DNA from: Talinum fruticosum
Taxonomy: Eukaryota; Streptophyta; Magnoliopsida; Caryophyllales; Talinaceae
Reading direction: 5' to 3'
Assembly: GCA_021018815.1 (NCBI GenBank)
Contig: JAITYX010000003.1
Coordinates: forward strand, 14,155,501-14,219,500
DNA length: 64,000 nt
Positions 34,444-46,090 of this stretch are shown piece by piece. The number at the start of each line of letters is the position of its first letter. Positions within the stretch are counted from its first letter, which is position 1. A program made the translations under genes and the position numbers. Below the pieces are notes generated by a model. That model saw nothing but the letters and a program-made list of their open reading frames with translations, searched no databases and was not told the origin of the DNA.

Positions 34444-37400
34444 TCCCATCATACTCATTTGAAATTCTTGACTCATCAACTCGAGAAAATTCTCGGCACA
34501 GAAATTCATTAGTAGCACCGAAAATAATATCATCAACATAGATTTGAACAATAAGAAAATCTTTCTCTTTGGTCTTTATGAATAGAGTCTTGTCGATCGA
34601 CCTCTTTTGAAATCATTTTGAACCAAGAAGCTACTGAGTCTTTCATACCAAGCTCGAGGTACTTGCTTAAGACCATAGAGAGCCTTTTGAAATTTGAAAA
34701 CATGATTTGGAAATTCCGAGTTTTCAAAACCGGAAGGTCTGCTCGACATAAACTTCCTCTTCAATAAAACCATTGAGAAAGGCACACTTAACATCCATTT
34801 GATATAATTTAATATGCATGCTTGGATGCAAATGCCAACGATATTCTAATGGCCTCAATTACGGCTATTGGTGCGAAGGTTTCCCCACAATCAATTCCTT
34901 CTTCTTGATTGTAACCTTGAGCCACAAGTCTAGCCTTGTTTCGACTACCACTCCACCCTCATCCGGTTTGTTTTTGAAAACCCATTTGGTTCCTATAGCT
35001 GGGTGGTCGGAAGGTCGGTTGCTCGAGTCCGGACTTGGTTTCTCTCGAATTAATTAAGTTCCTCTTGCATGGCCTCTACCCATTCAGGTTCATTAAGGGC
35101 CTCTAGTGCATTTTGGGTTCGATTAATGAAATGAATGCGGTGAATGCACATAGATTGTGTAAAGAGGAACGAGTTCTTACCCCACTTGTTGATATCGAAA
35201 TGATGTTTTCTTGGGGATGACTGGAAGTAAATTTGAATGCTTTACCAGTTCTTTGATTCACCAGGTTTATGAGCTGAACTGCTTAATCTTCGAAGCTTGT
35301 TACGAGTGATCCTCTTCATTCACTTGTTCGATCCGAGTCGGCTCTTGAAGCTGTTTCATTACGAGTTTCCTCGTTACGAGTGACTTCAATCCGAGCATGT
35401 TGGGTCCGAGTCTTTGTAGACTCAACTTCGTCATCATCTTTCCTGAGCTTCGGTTCTAAGTATGAAGACTCGCTTGGTTTCTCCTGTTCAAGCTCATCAA
35501 ATACTACGTGGATGCTTTCTTCCGCTTTGTTAGTACGATTATTGAAGATGCGATAAGCTTTGCTATGAAAGGAGTAACCTAGAAAAATACCTTCGTCGAC
35601 CAGAGCATCAAACTTGGTCGGATGATCCTTACCATTGTTGTGAACAAAGCACTTACATCCGAATGGTGCGAAATAGGAAATATTTGGCTTCTTTCCTTTG
35701 TAGAGCTCATAGGGTGTTTCCCTCAGAATGGGTCCGATGAGGCATCTATTTAAAGTGTAGTTGGTTGTGTTCACTTGCCTCTGCCTGAGAAATAGTAAGG
35801 TAAGTTGTGTTCAATCATCATCGTCCTTGCTATTTCTTTAAGGGTTCTGTTCTTTCTCTCTACTACTCCATTCCGTTGAGGAGTTCGGGTGCTTGAGAAA
35901 TTGTGAGAGATTCCATTTTTGTCACAAAACTACGAGAATTCCGAGTAATCGAACTCCCTTCCATGGTCGGTTCGAATCTTTTGAATCTAAGTCCGAGACT
36001 CAACTTGAATCTTTCTACGAGCTTGCTAAACTCCTTGAAGGCTTCATTTTTATGCTTGAGAAAACACACCCAAGTAAATCTTGAAAAATCATCAATAATA
36101 ACAAGTATGTAAGATTTACCTCCGAGACTCTTCACGGGGATTTCACCACATAAGTCCATATGCGGTACTTCAAGAACGTTGGATGTGGAAGCTGTCTTGA
36201 GAGATTTGAATGAAGATCGACTTGTTTCCCTACGGTGCATGCTTCACATACTTTGTCTTTCTCAAAAACACGGTTAGGTAAACCCCTAACTAAACCATTA
36301 GATGCCAATTTCTTGATAGTATGCATGCTTGATATGGCCTAATCTACGATGCCAAGTCCAAGAATCATCATGGAGAGATGCTTTTAAACAAGATAGGTTC
36401 GACTTGGGTCGAAAGAGGGATGATGTAGGTATTACCCGATCTCTTACCTGAGAGCTTTATCTCTTTGGTGGTCTCATCCGAGATGTAGCACTTAGATTGA
36501 GTGAATCTTACCTCTTGACCTTTGTCGCATATCTGGGAGATGCTAAGTAGATTGCATTTTAGTCCTTTGACAAGGTAGGCTGGGCTCACCGGATTGCTTC
36601 CATTTCCAATCTTACCAATGCCCACTATCTTACCTTCTGTTGTCATCTCCAAAAGTGACTTTTCCTCCTTTATATGATTCTAGCTCGGAAAAGAGTCCTT
36701 GGTCACCGACATGTGTCGAGAGCATCCACTGTCCGGTACCGGTGTCCTTTTGATCTTTTCGAGTTATCTGCAAAACAAGCGAGAATCTAACCCTTCTCAC
36801 TTCCTCTAACAAACCCAGTAACATTCCTTACTTGTGGTCCTTTTCTAAGGAAGAAGGTGTTTCGGAACCCAGATTTGAATAACTTTGGGTTTTGTCGATT
36901 ACGAGTCTTCCTCTCGAGAACCGAGTCTGTGTCTCTTGCTTTTTGAAAATCTTTCCTTTTGAAACAGGAGAAGATGGTTTCTTTTTGTAAATAGCTCCGG
37001 GCTTAGTCCTCCTTTCATTTCTATGAATGGGACCGTGCTCGGCTTCCCTGAACTTTACGGTTACGGAATCCTTTTGAACAATTCCGAGTAGGAATTAGAT
37101 TCTTCCTCTTTGTTGAAACCAAGACCTTCTTTTCGAAAAGAGACACACTTGTGATCCTAAGAGCATGTCAAGGTTCTTCGACCTTGAGTAAACTTTAAAA
37201 CCGGATCTTAAGACTCGGTGAGCTTACGTTTTAGTTGCTCATTTTCTTTCTGAGTAACTCGGACTCGGTCTCATTAGCTTGAGCACTTGTCTTGAGTTCT
37301 CCGAGTGTGAGTCTCGGTTTTTTAATTCGTTTTCAAAGAAGTGATTGACTCAAGTTGTTCTTTGAAATGAGAAGAATCGAATTGGACTTTTCTTCCAAAG

Positions 37401-38466
37401 TAAAAATGTATTTAGCTAAATCAACTTTAGAAAATTTGAGGAAGTAGTTTATTACCTCTTGAGGATCGGTTTCCTCATTGTGCGAGTCCGAGTCGACTCT
37501 CTTTCGGCTTCGAGTCGAGAGATTGCCATCGGACACTTTGAGTCATCCGAGTCCTCGTCGTCTTCGATGATTCCTCATCGCTCCATGTTGCCATCATGGC
37601 CTTTTTCTTCTTCCTGTCCCTTTTTCTTTTTGGACGAGTCCTTGACTATGTGGTCTTTCTTTGCCACATTCAAAACATCCAGAATTCTTAGACAAAGATA
37701 ACTTTGAAGGAGAAGAAAACTTACCTTTCCTATCTCTCTTGTCGTTCTTGTAGAATTCTTCTTTTGGTCTTTTGTCCCATCTTTTATGCTTCATCATTCT
37801 CTTGAAGCCTCTTGCAATGAGTGCCATGGGATTGTCTTCGAGTCGGAAGAGCTCGGACTTGCTTCTTTGGATTACGAGGCTTTAAGCGCAATGTTCCTTT
37901 TGGTAGTACCCTCGGCATCTTCTTCTTCCGGATGTATCTCATGCGTTAGAAGCTTTCCGATGAGCTCGTCCGGCTTCAAGAGTGAAAGGTTTGTTTGTAA
38001 TCTCGGTGAACCGAATGAACATCCGAGTGATGTTCTCCTCCGGCTCCATTTTGAAAAGCTCGTATTTGTGAAGATATTGACTTATCTTTGTTTGTCTCAC
38101 CTGACTTGTACCTTCGTATGTGTTGACCAAAGTATCCCACACCTCTTTAGCGAGTCACGAGCGGAGACTCGATTGTATTCTTACGAGCTTATGGCACACA
38201 TAAGGATATTCATGGCTTTGAAATTCTTTACGAACTTCTCTACTTCTGCTGGTGTGAACTCGGCCTTTGTCTTGGGAAGGATTACGAATTCATCTGTCTT
38301 CATTGGAATGTAGTTTCCTTGTTATATGATTTCCCATACTTCTTCATCATGATCCATGAGGAAACATTCCATAAGCTTCTTCTAGTGCCCAAAGTTTGAA
38401 CCTTTGAATTTTAGTGGCCTGTTGGAAGATCTTCCTTCGTCGAACTCTCCAGGTGTTACGAGCCAT
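34444..38466 (-). pseudogene. gag-pol of Copia element C, truncated
   Basis: The start ATG at 38466 aligns with those of A and B. The gag core runs to about 37900 and is followed by a frameshifted zinc knuckle near 37680-37630. Protease at 36733-36725 keeps D-S-G, followed by CSRHMS. The pre-integrase domain is 36326-36132 and the integrase core about 36120-35780. The C-terminal integrase part 35774-35316 is open for 152 codons (GPILRETPYELYKGKKPN). RT begins near 35100, with YVDD at 34540-34529, and is cut at 34444. Single-base indels break the frame at least once per domain. Confidence 0.9.
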
Positions 38467-38511
38467 CCGATCTTTAAACCTTTGGATTGTTAGATCCTTT
38501 ACGAAAGGCTA

Positions 38512-38525
38512 GGCTCGATACCAAT
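38512..38525 (-). other. Primer binding site of element C (initiator Met tRNA type)
   Basis: Minus strand ATTGGTATCGAGCC next to the LTR, identical to A and B. Confidence 0.85.
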
Positions 38526-40101
38526 TGAAGGTTTGCTCGGGGAGAGTCCGAGTCACCCTAGAGGAGGGGTAAATAGGGTGATAGAAAATTCTTGGTGAAA
38601 ACACACACTTTTGCGCGGAAAAGAGGCAAAGACAGATTCTAAGTCTATCAACGAGGGTCGAAAAGATTGGACTCGAAAGCAATGAATCAAAAGGAACAGG
38701 AGCGATAAAGGCATGTCCGAGTCTAGAATGAACTCGGAAAGATAACACTTAGATTTTACGTGGAAACCCTCCTAGGGCAGAAAATCACGGCCCGTGTCAA
38801 TCCGGACACGAAGTCAAATTCACTATTTTGAGTCCACAAAATACCGTGAGCTGACTAAACCCGAGTTGCTCCCTTAGACAACTCTATACAAGTTTTCCTA
38901 GACTCGAAGTTCCCTTATCCGATCTAGTACTTCCTAGCTGAGATAACCCTTACAGCTAGGGACAACTAAGCTGAGTTAACCTTTACGACTTAGTCAAGGG
39001 ACCTTACAAAGAATGTAAGAAGAGTTTGTAACTAAGTACAAGACCTTACAACTCGAGAGTAATGAATTACGAGTGGGAGTTGTAAGTTGAAGATTGAAAG
39101 TAAGTACAATGACTTTTCTCAAGTATGTGTATTAACAATAGATTCGGCAATCTTCAAGTCTTGTGAAGTGGCTTCTATTTATAGATAACCAGACAGAGTA
39201 GCCGTTATCTTCATCTGCCGATCAAGAGTCTTACGTGACCGTTGATAGAGGCTTTACGAGTCACTCGGAAAGTATCCGTTGAAATATGAACGTTGGACAA
39301 CGGTTTAACTCTCTTGGAAGTCCCAAAGCCATCGGTAGTGTCTCGAAAAATGAGGTGGAAACCACCGTTAAGCTTAGCGTTCCAGTTTTCGGATATGGAA
39401 GCGGACGGCTTCGACACAATCTTACGGGACTGGAGCAAGGAAGGTGAAGAGCCATGTTTCTTTGGTGATTTGACGTTACGAAGCCGGTTACTTTTGAGGT
39501 TTGAAAAAGGTGTGTCCTCGAATGAATAACCTACAAAAGTAAATTAATTTTGGTTCTCAAAGTATAGAATACTTTGGCCCAAGATTAGACACGAGATAAT
39601 AAAATAATTATAATAATTAAGCAGCCGATTATCCGAGTCGAAACGAAATGGAATTTTACGAGTCCAATATCCATGATACTCGGAATTCCATCCGACTTAG
39701 TCTAAGCGAAGAATCAAGTTCGATAAAGGATATTAGAGAGGATTAACTTGATATAGACTAAGCATGAAATGAACTAAGACTACTAACGATAACGAGAATA
39801 GAACGTATACCCAAAAGTCGGATTCGAGTGAGAAACAGATAGAATAATGGTATACTCAAAATGCGATTAATCCGAGTGAAGATGAACTCGGAAAATAGGA
39901 ACCGGTTTTACGAGTCGACTATGGAAACGCACTAAATGCAATAAGTGAAAACCGTATTACTCGGAGAAGATACTATTTTACCCAAAGAAGTTTACGCGAT
40001 ACCGAGAATGCCTTGGAATCAAAACTCTATATGCATGGGATTGTTATACCCGATTCCTTTTACATAACTCGGAAAAGTATTGAGCATTGTCCGAGTCTTC
40101 G
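38526..40101 (-). repeat. 5' LTR of Copia element C
   Basis: Plus-strand text starts TGAAGGTTTGCTCGG and ends CCGAGTCTTCG; the terminal base is mutated as in the 5' LTR of B. TATA box on the minus strand at 39175-39183. About 1576 bp, aligned with the B LTRs. Confidence 0.9.
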
Positions 40102-40798
40102 ATTGGTGTTCTCTTCTCGAAATTTTTACGAAGACTTTTCCGGAAGACATAACATTTCGAAATCAAAGCTCCAAAACACGTGTTTGGGTTCTTAGGCGGG
40201 GACGATCATAACATGACCATACATGTGTCTTAGACGACATAATACAATTTCGACAAATGTAAGAGATCATATATATGTATGTATGTATGTATGTTCATTT
40301 AACTATTAATTTCCATTTCTAACTATATATGTACAATTAATATGTAATAGGTGGCTCCACGAGATAGAAATCGAGTCTATTTAGTTTATCAATCTTCATA
40401 CCATTCAAGCAATAGGATAAGGAACTAAGGACCGATCTGATTTTATCTCAAGACTCATGAAAATGGTGTAGAAAAATGTTACTTAGCACCGTTCATTGAG
40501 GGATAAGTGTACAAATAACTTAAATTGAGTTTTAATGGTGTTAATAATTACTTATTTATATATGTTATTTGTGTTGGTGTAGCCAACACTTGGATGCTAG
40601 TTGTCATATATCCGAGGAATAATGTCGCATAGTGGCTCGATCCTTTAGGTCATCCCGTGAGGAAAGATATCAAGAAAGCATTCAATTCGTGAGTTTATAA
40701 CTTACTTATTTTATGCTTTTTTGTTAGGTATTCTTTTTAATTATATCTTAATTTAAATTATATTTTCATTCGATTGAAAAATAGTGCTCTCGCAATGT

Positions 40799-40897
40799 AT
40801 AATTATTTAGGAGGCTCGAGAGGCCCATATGCAAAGTCAAACCCAACTATAATTATTTAGCGAGGCTCGAGAGGCCCATATGCGAAGTTAAACCCAA
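40799..40897 (+). repeat. 49/50-bp tandem duplication in an Ulp1 exon
   Basis: TATAATTATTTA..GAGGCTCGAGAGGCCCATATG occurs twice in a row, starting at 40799 and 40848. The copies differ by one added base and two substitutions. The duplication shifts the reading frame. Confidence 0.8.
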
Positions 40898-41016
40898 CTA
40901 TTGTCAAGGCAAGGTTCTCTTTCTTAGCGTTAAATTAGTTTTTCATTTGATATTACTTGCTATATAAGTACTAATTAATTCTCCAATTGTTGGAGATCAC
41001 CGATTTATAGTGCCAC

Positions 41017-42553
41017 TGTAACACCCCTAACCCGTTGTTGAGAGAAATATTTACCGCAAGTGCACGGTGTAGCTGTAGCTAGGAACCGGCAAGTAAGGGT
41101 CGTGTCCACAAGGAACTCGTTTTCAAATACTAAATCCACCTAAAAACTCTAATCTAGGTAAAAACTCGGTTCGACGAGTGATTTGGTTTTTGGATTTAAC
41201 TAAAAACAAAATAACTATGGGAGATCAATGAATAAAAAGCCTTAGATTGGGATTAATCACACTACTATGCCCGAAATCAATTATTGAATACCGCTTGAGA
41301 TTTGCCTATGCTAGCAGTTTAGAAGGGAGAGACACCAATTAAGCCTATCTTCACCTACTTTTGAATGACAAAGACTAATCTTACACAATCCAATCACCTA
41401 TTTTCATGGGATTAATAAAGAGAAAAATTGCAATGAATGCATCTCACAACCCCGATTTAAACCTTAATTATTTTCATAATAAAGTTCTAATCGTTCACAA
41501 CGTCATTCTAGGCAAGTTTTCATCTTCCGATGTTTACAAAACCCTAATAAAAATATATGAGTCCTCTTTCGAGGAAATCAATGAAAAAGTGAGGAGCGAA
41601 GTGAATTCTAACCTAACAAGCACAGTAACAATTCAATTGGCATTCAATTCATGATTATCAAGGTATAATAGGTATCAATCCCAATCTAAGAAGAGAAATT
41701 AGCCTCTAAACATGATACTAAACAATTGACAGAATTTAGGGAACATCGCCATGGAGAAACAAAGAGAAATTGTGAAGAAAAGATAAGGAGAAGAAATTAC
41801 GATTACCGAATAAAAACTTGAAACGATTCAATCATACAAAAACTTGAAGTAGAAAAGAAGAATTGAGTGTTCTTGAGTCTCATTTTAGGGGCTGCCTCTT
41901 GAAAACCCTAGCTAAAATTTAGAATTCTTGAAAAAGATCCCTAAAAATTACAATTTCGAAACTTAAATATCCGCGGAACATGTGAGTCGCACGGCCAGTG
42001 CAAGCTCGCACGGGTACCGTGCGAAATTCTATCTGCAGTTCGCACAGCTCGTGCGACTTCGTACAGCTCGTGCGACTTCTCACGAGGGCTGTGCAACTTA
42101 TCTTGATGTATTTTAGGCTTCTTTCTTGCCTCCTCTTAGGCCCAAACTCTCCTCTTGATCGCTTTTCATTAAATTTGCCTCGAATCTCTCTAATTTAAGC
42201 CCAAAAACCTGTAATAAAGAGATTTACGAGCTTAGGTGACGATAAAGAGAAAATGAGCAAAATCCAACCCAAAACCGAATAAATATCATTGAAATCATCA
42301 CGGAATTGGGTTAAATAATGCCTTAAAACCGATAAAAACGAGGTTTAACACCCGTAATCACCGGTTTAGTCTACACAATCATATAGTTATATTCGAGCCT
42401 TGCCCTTTCCTCTAGTAAGAGCGGCGGTGACGTTTCCCAGCCTTCTTTTCACGGTTTAGTCTAAACAAACCGCTAGCCGATGATTAGCGCAGCGGAAAGA
42501 AGGCCAACTGTTAGTTTAGACTAAACCAGGAATTACAAGTTGGGGGCCTTACA
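41017..42553. mobile_element. 217-bp LTR-like insertion, itself split by a Tat solo LTR
   Basis: Ends TGTAACACCCC and GGGGGCCTTACA. Flanked by GCCAC (41012-41016) and GCCAT (42554-42558), a near-perfect 5-bp duplication inside the Ulp1 Cys exon. The own sequence is 41017-41035 plus 42356-42553. It contains AGCGCAGCGGAAAG, like the 3' zone of the chromovirus LTRs, and an inverted repeat GGTTTAGTCTAAAC / GTTTAGACTAAACC (42450-42528). Too short for an ordinary chromovirus LTR; perhaps a TRIM-like LTR or an internally deleted solo LTR. Confidence 0.6.
41036..42350 (-). repeat. Tat-like solo LTR
   Basis: 1315 bp, starting TGTTGAGAGAAATAT and ending AGGTTTAACA, with exact CCCGT duplications (41031-41035 and 42351-42355). 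It aligns with the split LTR (22069-23047 plus 33938-34443) in the same orientation. It has fewer of the GCACGGCYGTGC palindromic units (41988-42100). No PBS or internal region, so it is a solo LTR. Confidence 0.93.
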
Positions 42554-43199
42554 GCCATAAACAAAAGGGGAACGTGGAGTGTGGCCTCTACGTTCTCCAG
42601 GACATTAAAGAGATTGTGACCCGACTTGGTTTCGATGGTCACAAATCTAATCCCAAAAAGTACTTGCACTTGCACTTGTATTTGTTTATGAAAATTTAAT
42701 TTATATTGTTATGTTCTTTTCATTTTAATTAGTACTTGCACTTGACGTAATTATATTACTTTTACAACATTGGTCACAGTATTTCTCGAGAAAGAATCCC
42801 CCACTCACTATCCATAAGTTATGCTTGGATGACCTAAGACATGACAACATACATTAACACTATTGTGTGAAACATATGTGAGGATTGTACATATTTCTAG
42901 TTATATATATTCTGAAAAAGTTTGTGTATGCTGTGTAAATGATTATACATATATATTTTGGTTAATTGTATAATTGTAAAGAGGGTACGAAAATAAAAAA
43001 AATTACAAAAAATAATTCATACTTTTTACTATGGTTGTTTGACAAGAACTGTAATAATAGGTCGAGAAAATAACCTATTACTATGGTTGTTAAATAAACA
43101 CCATAGTAAAAAGAGATCCCCTAAAAATTTGGCCAAAGGGGGCCATACCTATTATTACGGTTCCGGAGAAAGAACTATAGTAATAGATTAACCTAAAGT

Positions 43200-44775
43200 G
43201 TTCTTGATTGAATGGGCTTAGCTTGTGATACCTCTTAATGTAGAAATTTCTTCCTTTTCTAGAAGGAGAAGATAACTAAGGTATAATAATGTAATTACTT
43301 TAAGTCTTTTCTTGGTCCGCAAAGATGCCTTTTCTTTTGTCTCTATTCATTATTATTGATCATCTTTATGTCTCTTCAACTCTGCTTCATGTTATCATGA
43401 ATCGTAGAAAAATGCTTGTTGTCCTTAGATGAGACCAAAATTATTGATCATCTTTATGGCCCTTCAGCTCTAATTTATGTCATACTTTTCTTTAAGAACT
43501 GTAGTTGAAAATAAAACCCGCAAAATAAAGGTTAGTAAAAGGCCCTTACTTTTTCTAGGAGTAACTGCGGGCTCTTTTGTAAAATGACCTTTTTTCTTTT
43601 CTAAGGGTCGTTCCATGACTCTCTTTTTTAAAAAAAAAATATCAAATGGGTCCCGAGAACAAGGACCACCAAATTGGTCTTGTGTAAAGGATTAAGTAGA
43701 ATCAACTTCCTTATCGGAATCGGCCATAAGCGTTTGTAAATAATTCTTACAAAACTCGGGTTCATCTTTAAGAGTTTCAAGTATGTCCTTTTGTTTTTGT
43801 GAGAGACCTTGAGTTTTCGAGATCCCTTGGTGCTTGATGAGGTTTCTTGGTTTTTGGAGTTAATGGAGTAATAGAAGAACTTCCTGGTAGAATCTTTTAG
43901 GATGTTGAAATGTATAAAGGTTGTGAAGGGTGTACTTCCTAACACCTTTTTGTAAAAAATGTTGTAAGTTTTTGGTTTTGCAAAGGGTTGTTCCGTATTC
44001 GGGCCATTAGCGTGACTTGTAAATATGTACCATGGATAATGGAAAAGGAGTAGGAAGATAGGACTGAAATTTGTATTCCCACAATAATATCCATGTTACA
44101 TTGAAAATACAAAAAATTACAATTTTTTTGGTAAGGTTCGATGATAGAGGATTTAAACTAAAGATTATATCCTTCTTTTGCATCATTAGGTAGGAAGACA
44201 TGACTATCTCCCATCATAGTCCACCAATGGTAAAACCAGATTGGGAATTTTGTAGAACAACTGTCGTGAAAGTTAAAGAACCGGGAATGAGAACCAGGTT
44301 TGTAAAGAAACACTTTGTACCAAACGGAGTCATTATAATTGTAGGTCTAAGGAGTAAATGTAACTGAGAATTTTCTCTCAACAAATGGATCTTTCCATTC
44401 TAGAGAACCAAGAATACTCCGAATGATGCATTTTGATAAATGGATGAAAGTTGGATTTGTTTTGTCACGGGTGTGAGTAAAGTCAATAGAATGAGTATCA
44501 ATTAAAATCACCTCATAGAATTGTCTGAAATTTTGGAGGGTAGTAAGGTAGTGAGAATTTCCAATGAATCTTTGGATAATAGGTCTAATTCGTTCGTCTT
44601 TAGGAGGGGTTTCAAATGAAGTGAGAAATAAATGTTCTTTATGTCCGATATGGTAGGTATTATGAGAAGGTATTGTAAGGGTTGTTTGTAAGAGAGATGA
44701 GGAAATTGAGAAAGAGTTTAAAAGGTGTAGGAATAAGAAATTTCTTAGAGTGTTTCTCAAGCTGATAATCTTCAA
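43200..44775 (-). pseudogene. Endogenous caulimovirid: ORF downstream of pol
   Basis: Downstream of the RNase H on the minus strand lies a second decayed reading region (open pieces 44775-44347, 44201-44007, 43945-43628). It begins with a Leu/Ser-rich start and continues with a stretch containing PPKDERIRPIIQRFIGN. A compact ORF directly after the pol domain fits petuvirus/florendovirus-like endogenous pararetroviruses, where an ORF of unclear role follows the polyprotein. Frameshifts separate the pieces. The 400 bases after about 43620 have no ORF and may be viral non-coding sequence. Assignment rests mainly on adjacency to the RT/RNase H. Confidence 0.55.
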
Positions 44776-44811
44776 CCTTTTGTATTCCTTTGCCTCTATC
44801 TTTAGGAGAAG

Positions 44812-46090
44812 TCATATTGTTTCCTGCAAAATATGTGTTTTGTCACTCTTTCCTTGCAAGAATTCTCTAGTGAGAAAATCAGGTAAATAATTTGCTTCTC
44901 CTTTAATGAACACAATATCAAAATCAAATGCAAATAGGATGGCTTGCCATCTTGGAAAGATTTGTTTGGAAACTAAGTTTTGAACATCTTTTTGTAAAAT
45001 TTCTTTTGTTGATTTACAATCAATTCGTAGTAAGAATTTTTCACAAACCACATCATCTTGAAATTTTGAAATACATAAAACAATTGACAAAATTTCTTTT
45101 TGATGGTAGAATAATTTTGTTATGGACCGATCCAGAGACCCGAATGAAAACATACTAATTGCTCTTCGAGTTTGAAAGATTTTGTTTAAGTACTCCCACA
45201 TCTCCTATATCTAATGCATTTGTCTCAACTATCATGAATGTAGATTGACGAGGAATGCAAAGACATGGTAGTGAACCTACCTTTTGTTTAATTTCTCTAA
45301 TAATAGTAGTGTGATCTGTCCATGGTTTAGGTTTCTTCCTGAGTCTTTTAAACAAAGGTTTACATAAAATGTCTTAAGTTTGGAAAGAAATCTGGGATGT
45401 AATTCAAACATCCCAGAAATCTCTGTAATTGTCTCTTATCTTTCAATTTATCTAGAAACTTTTTAGTAAATGATAAAGATCTCTATATTGGTTTAATTGT
45501 GCCTTGAAATGTATCGTGTCCAAGAAAATGACTTTTTTCTTGAAATAAAACCATCTTTGTGGATGAGACAGTTAACCAATTTCTTTTGGCCACATGTAAG
45601 AAGACTTATAAATGCTTAAATGTTGATCGATAGTTTTAGAGAAAATCAAAACGTTATCAATATAAACAATTATAGACGTGGTGTAAGGATTAAAAATATC
45701 ATTCATAATATTTTGAAATTATGAAGGAGCGTTTTTAGTCCAAATGGCATAACATTCAATTCATAATGTCCAAATGGAACCCTGAATATTGTTTTGTAAC
45801 AATCTTGTTTAGTAATTTGAATTTGCCAAAATCCAAATTTCATATCAAATTTCGAAAATATTCTGGCATCATATAACATATTTAAAAGGTCATGTTTGTA
45901 AGGAATTGGATATCTAAGCCATTGTAGAACTTTATTTAAAGGTTTATAATTAACAACAAGCGTGGGAACTCCTCATTCCTTCTCGGCTGCATAATTAACA
46001 TAAAATGCTTTGCACAACTCCAAGGGATTTGGAGGATCGTATAAGTTTTTGTCAAGAAGATTTTGAATTTCTTTTTACAATGTTCTAAAA
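44812..46090 (-). pseudogene. Endogenous caulimovirid (pararetrovirus) RT and RNase H, decayed
   Basis: The minus strand carries a plant pararetrovirus RT followed by RNase H. The RT core lies at about 46080-45360, with NYKPLNK and FSKFD segments and the catalytic YIDD box mutated to YIDN (45664-45653). A connection segment with FMIVETNA lies about 45355-45155. The RNase H part, 45201-44812, is open for 129 codons, with LLRIDCKSTKEILQKDV and GEANYLPDFLTREF. The latter resembles Caulimoviridae (petuvirus/florendovirus-like) rather than Gypsy. In-frame stops and frameshifts and the mutated RT box make it non-functional. Movement, coat and protease domains are absent, and the 5' side ends near 46090. 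No LTRs flank it. Confidence 0.8.

Larger units (their letters stand above)
34444..40101 (-). mobile_element. Ty1/Copia element C, truncated (5' LTR to RT only)
   Basis: Minus-strand element with 5' LTR 38526-40101, PBS 38512-38525 and gag-pol to a point just after the RT YVDD motif. RNase H, the third ORF and the 3' LTR are missing, cut off by the Tat-like LTR at 34443. Close to B in sequence. No flanking duplication can be tested because the other end is lost; the five bases after the LTR are ATTGG. Confidence 0.9.
40343..42860 (+). pseudogene. Ulp1-type cysteine peptidase (CACTA-borne), disrupted
   Basis: Four exon remnants. Near 40343-40501 one frame gives HENGVEKCYLAPFIEG, the segment that precedes the catalytic His. 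At 40579-40690, ANTWMLVVIYPRNNVAWWLD has the presumed Asp in WLDPLG, but the HW pair usually carrying the catalytic His reads TW. 40797-40920 carries a frame-shifting 49/50-bp duplication. The Cys exon (41011-41016, then 42554-42659 after the insertion) reads HKQKGNVECGLYVLQDIKEI, with Cys kept. The last exon, from 42768, reads LDDLRHD; its splice acceptor is AA, where the minus-strand copy has AG. With His lost, an acceptor lost and an insertion in the Cys exon, it is dead. Confidence 0.68.
40102..43195 (+). mobile_element. CACTA-type element 2, 3' part with Ulp1 exons
   Basis: Contains Ulp1-type exons on the plus strand (40343-42860), then subterminal repeats (43020-43195: TTACTATGGTTGTT, ATTACGGTTCCGG) that are the reverse complement of those in remnant 1. 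It is interrupted by a short LTR-like insertion (41017-42553). The 3' terminal CACTA motif is not visible, so the end is truncated near 43195. It probably continues the element starting at 16566. Confidence 0.6.
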
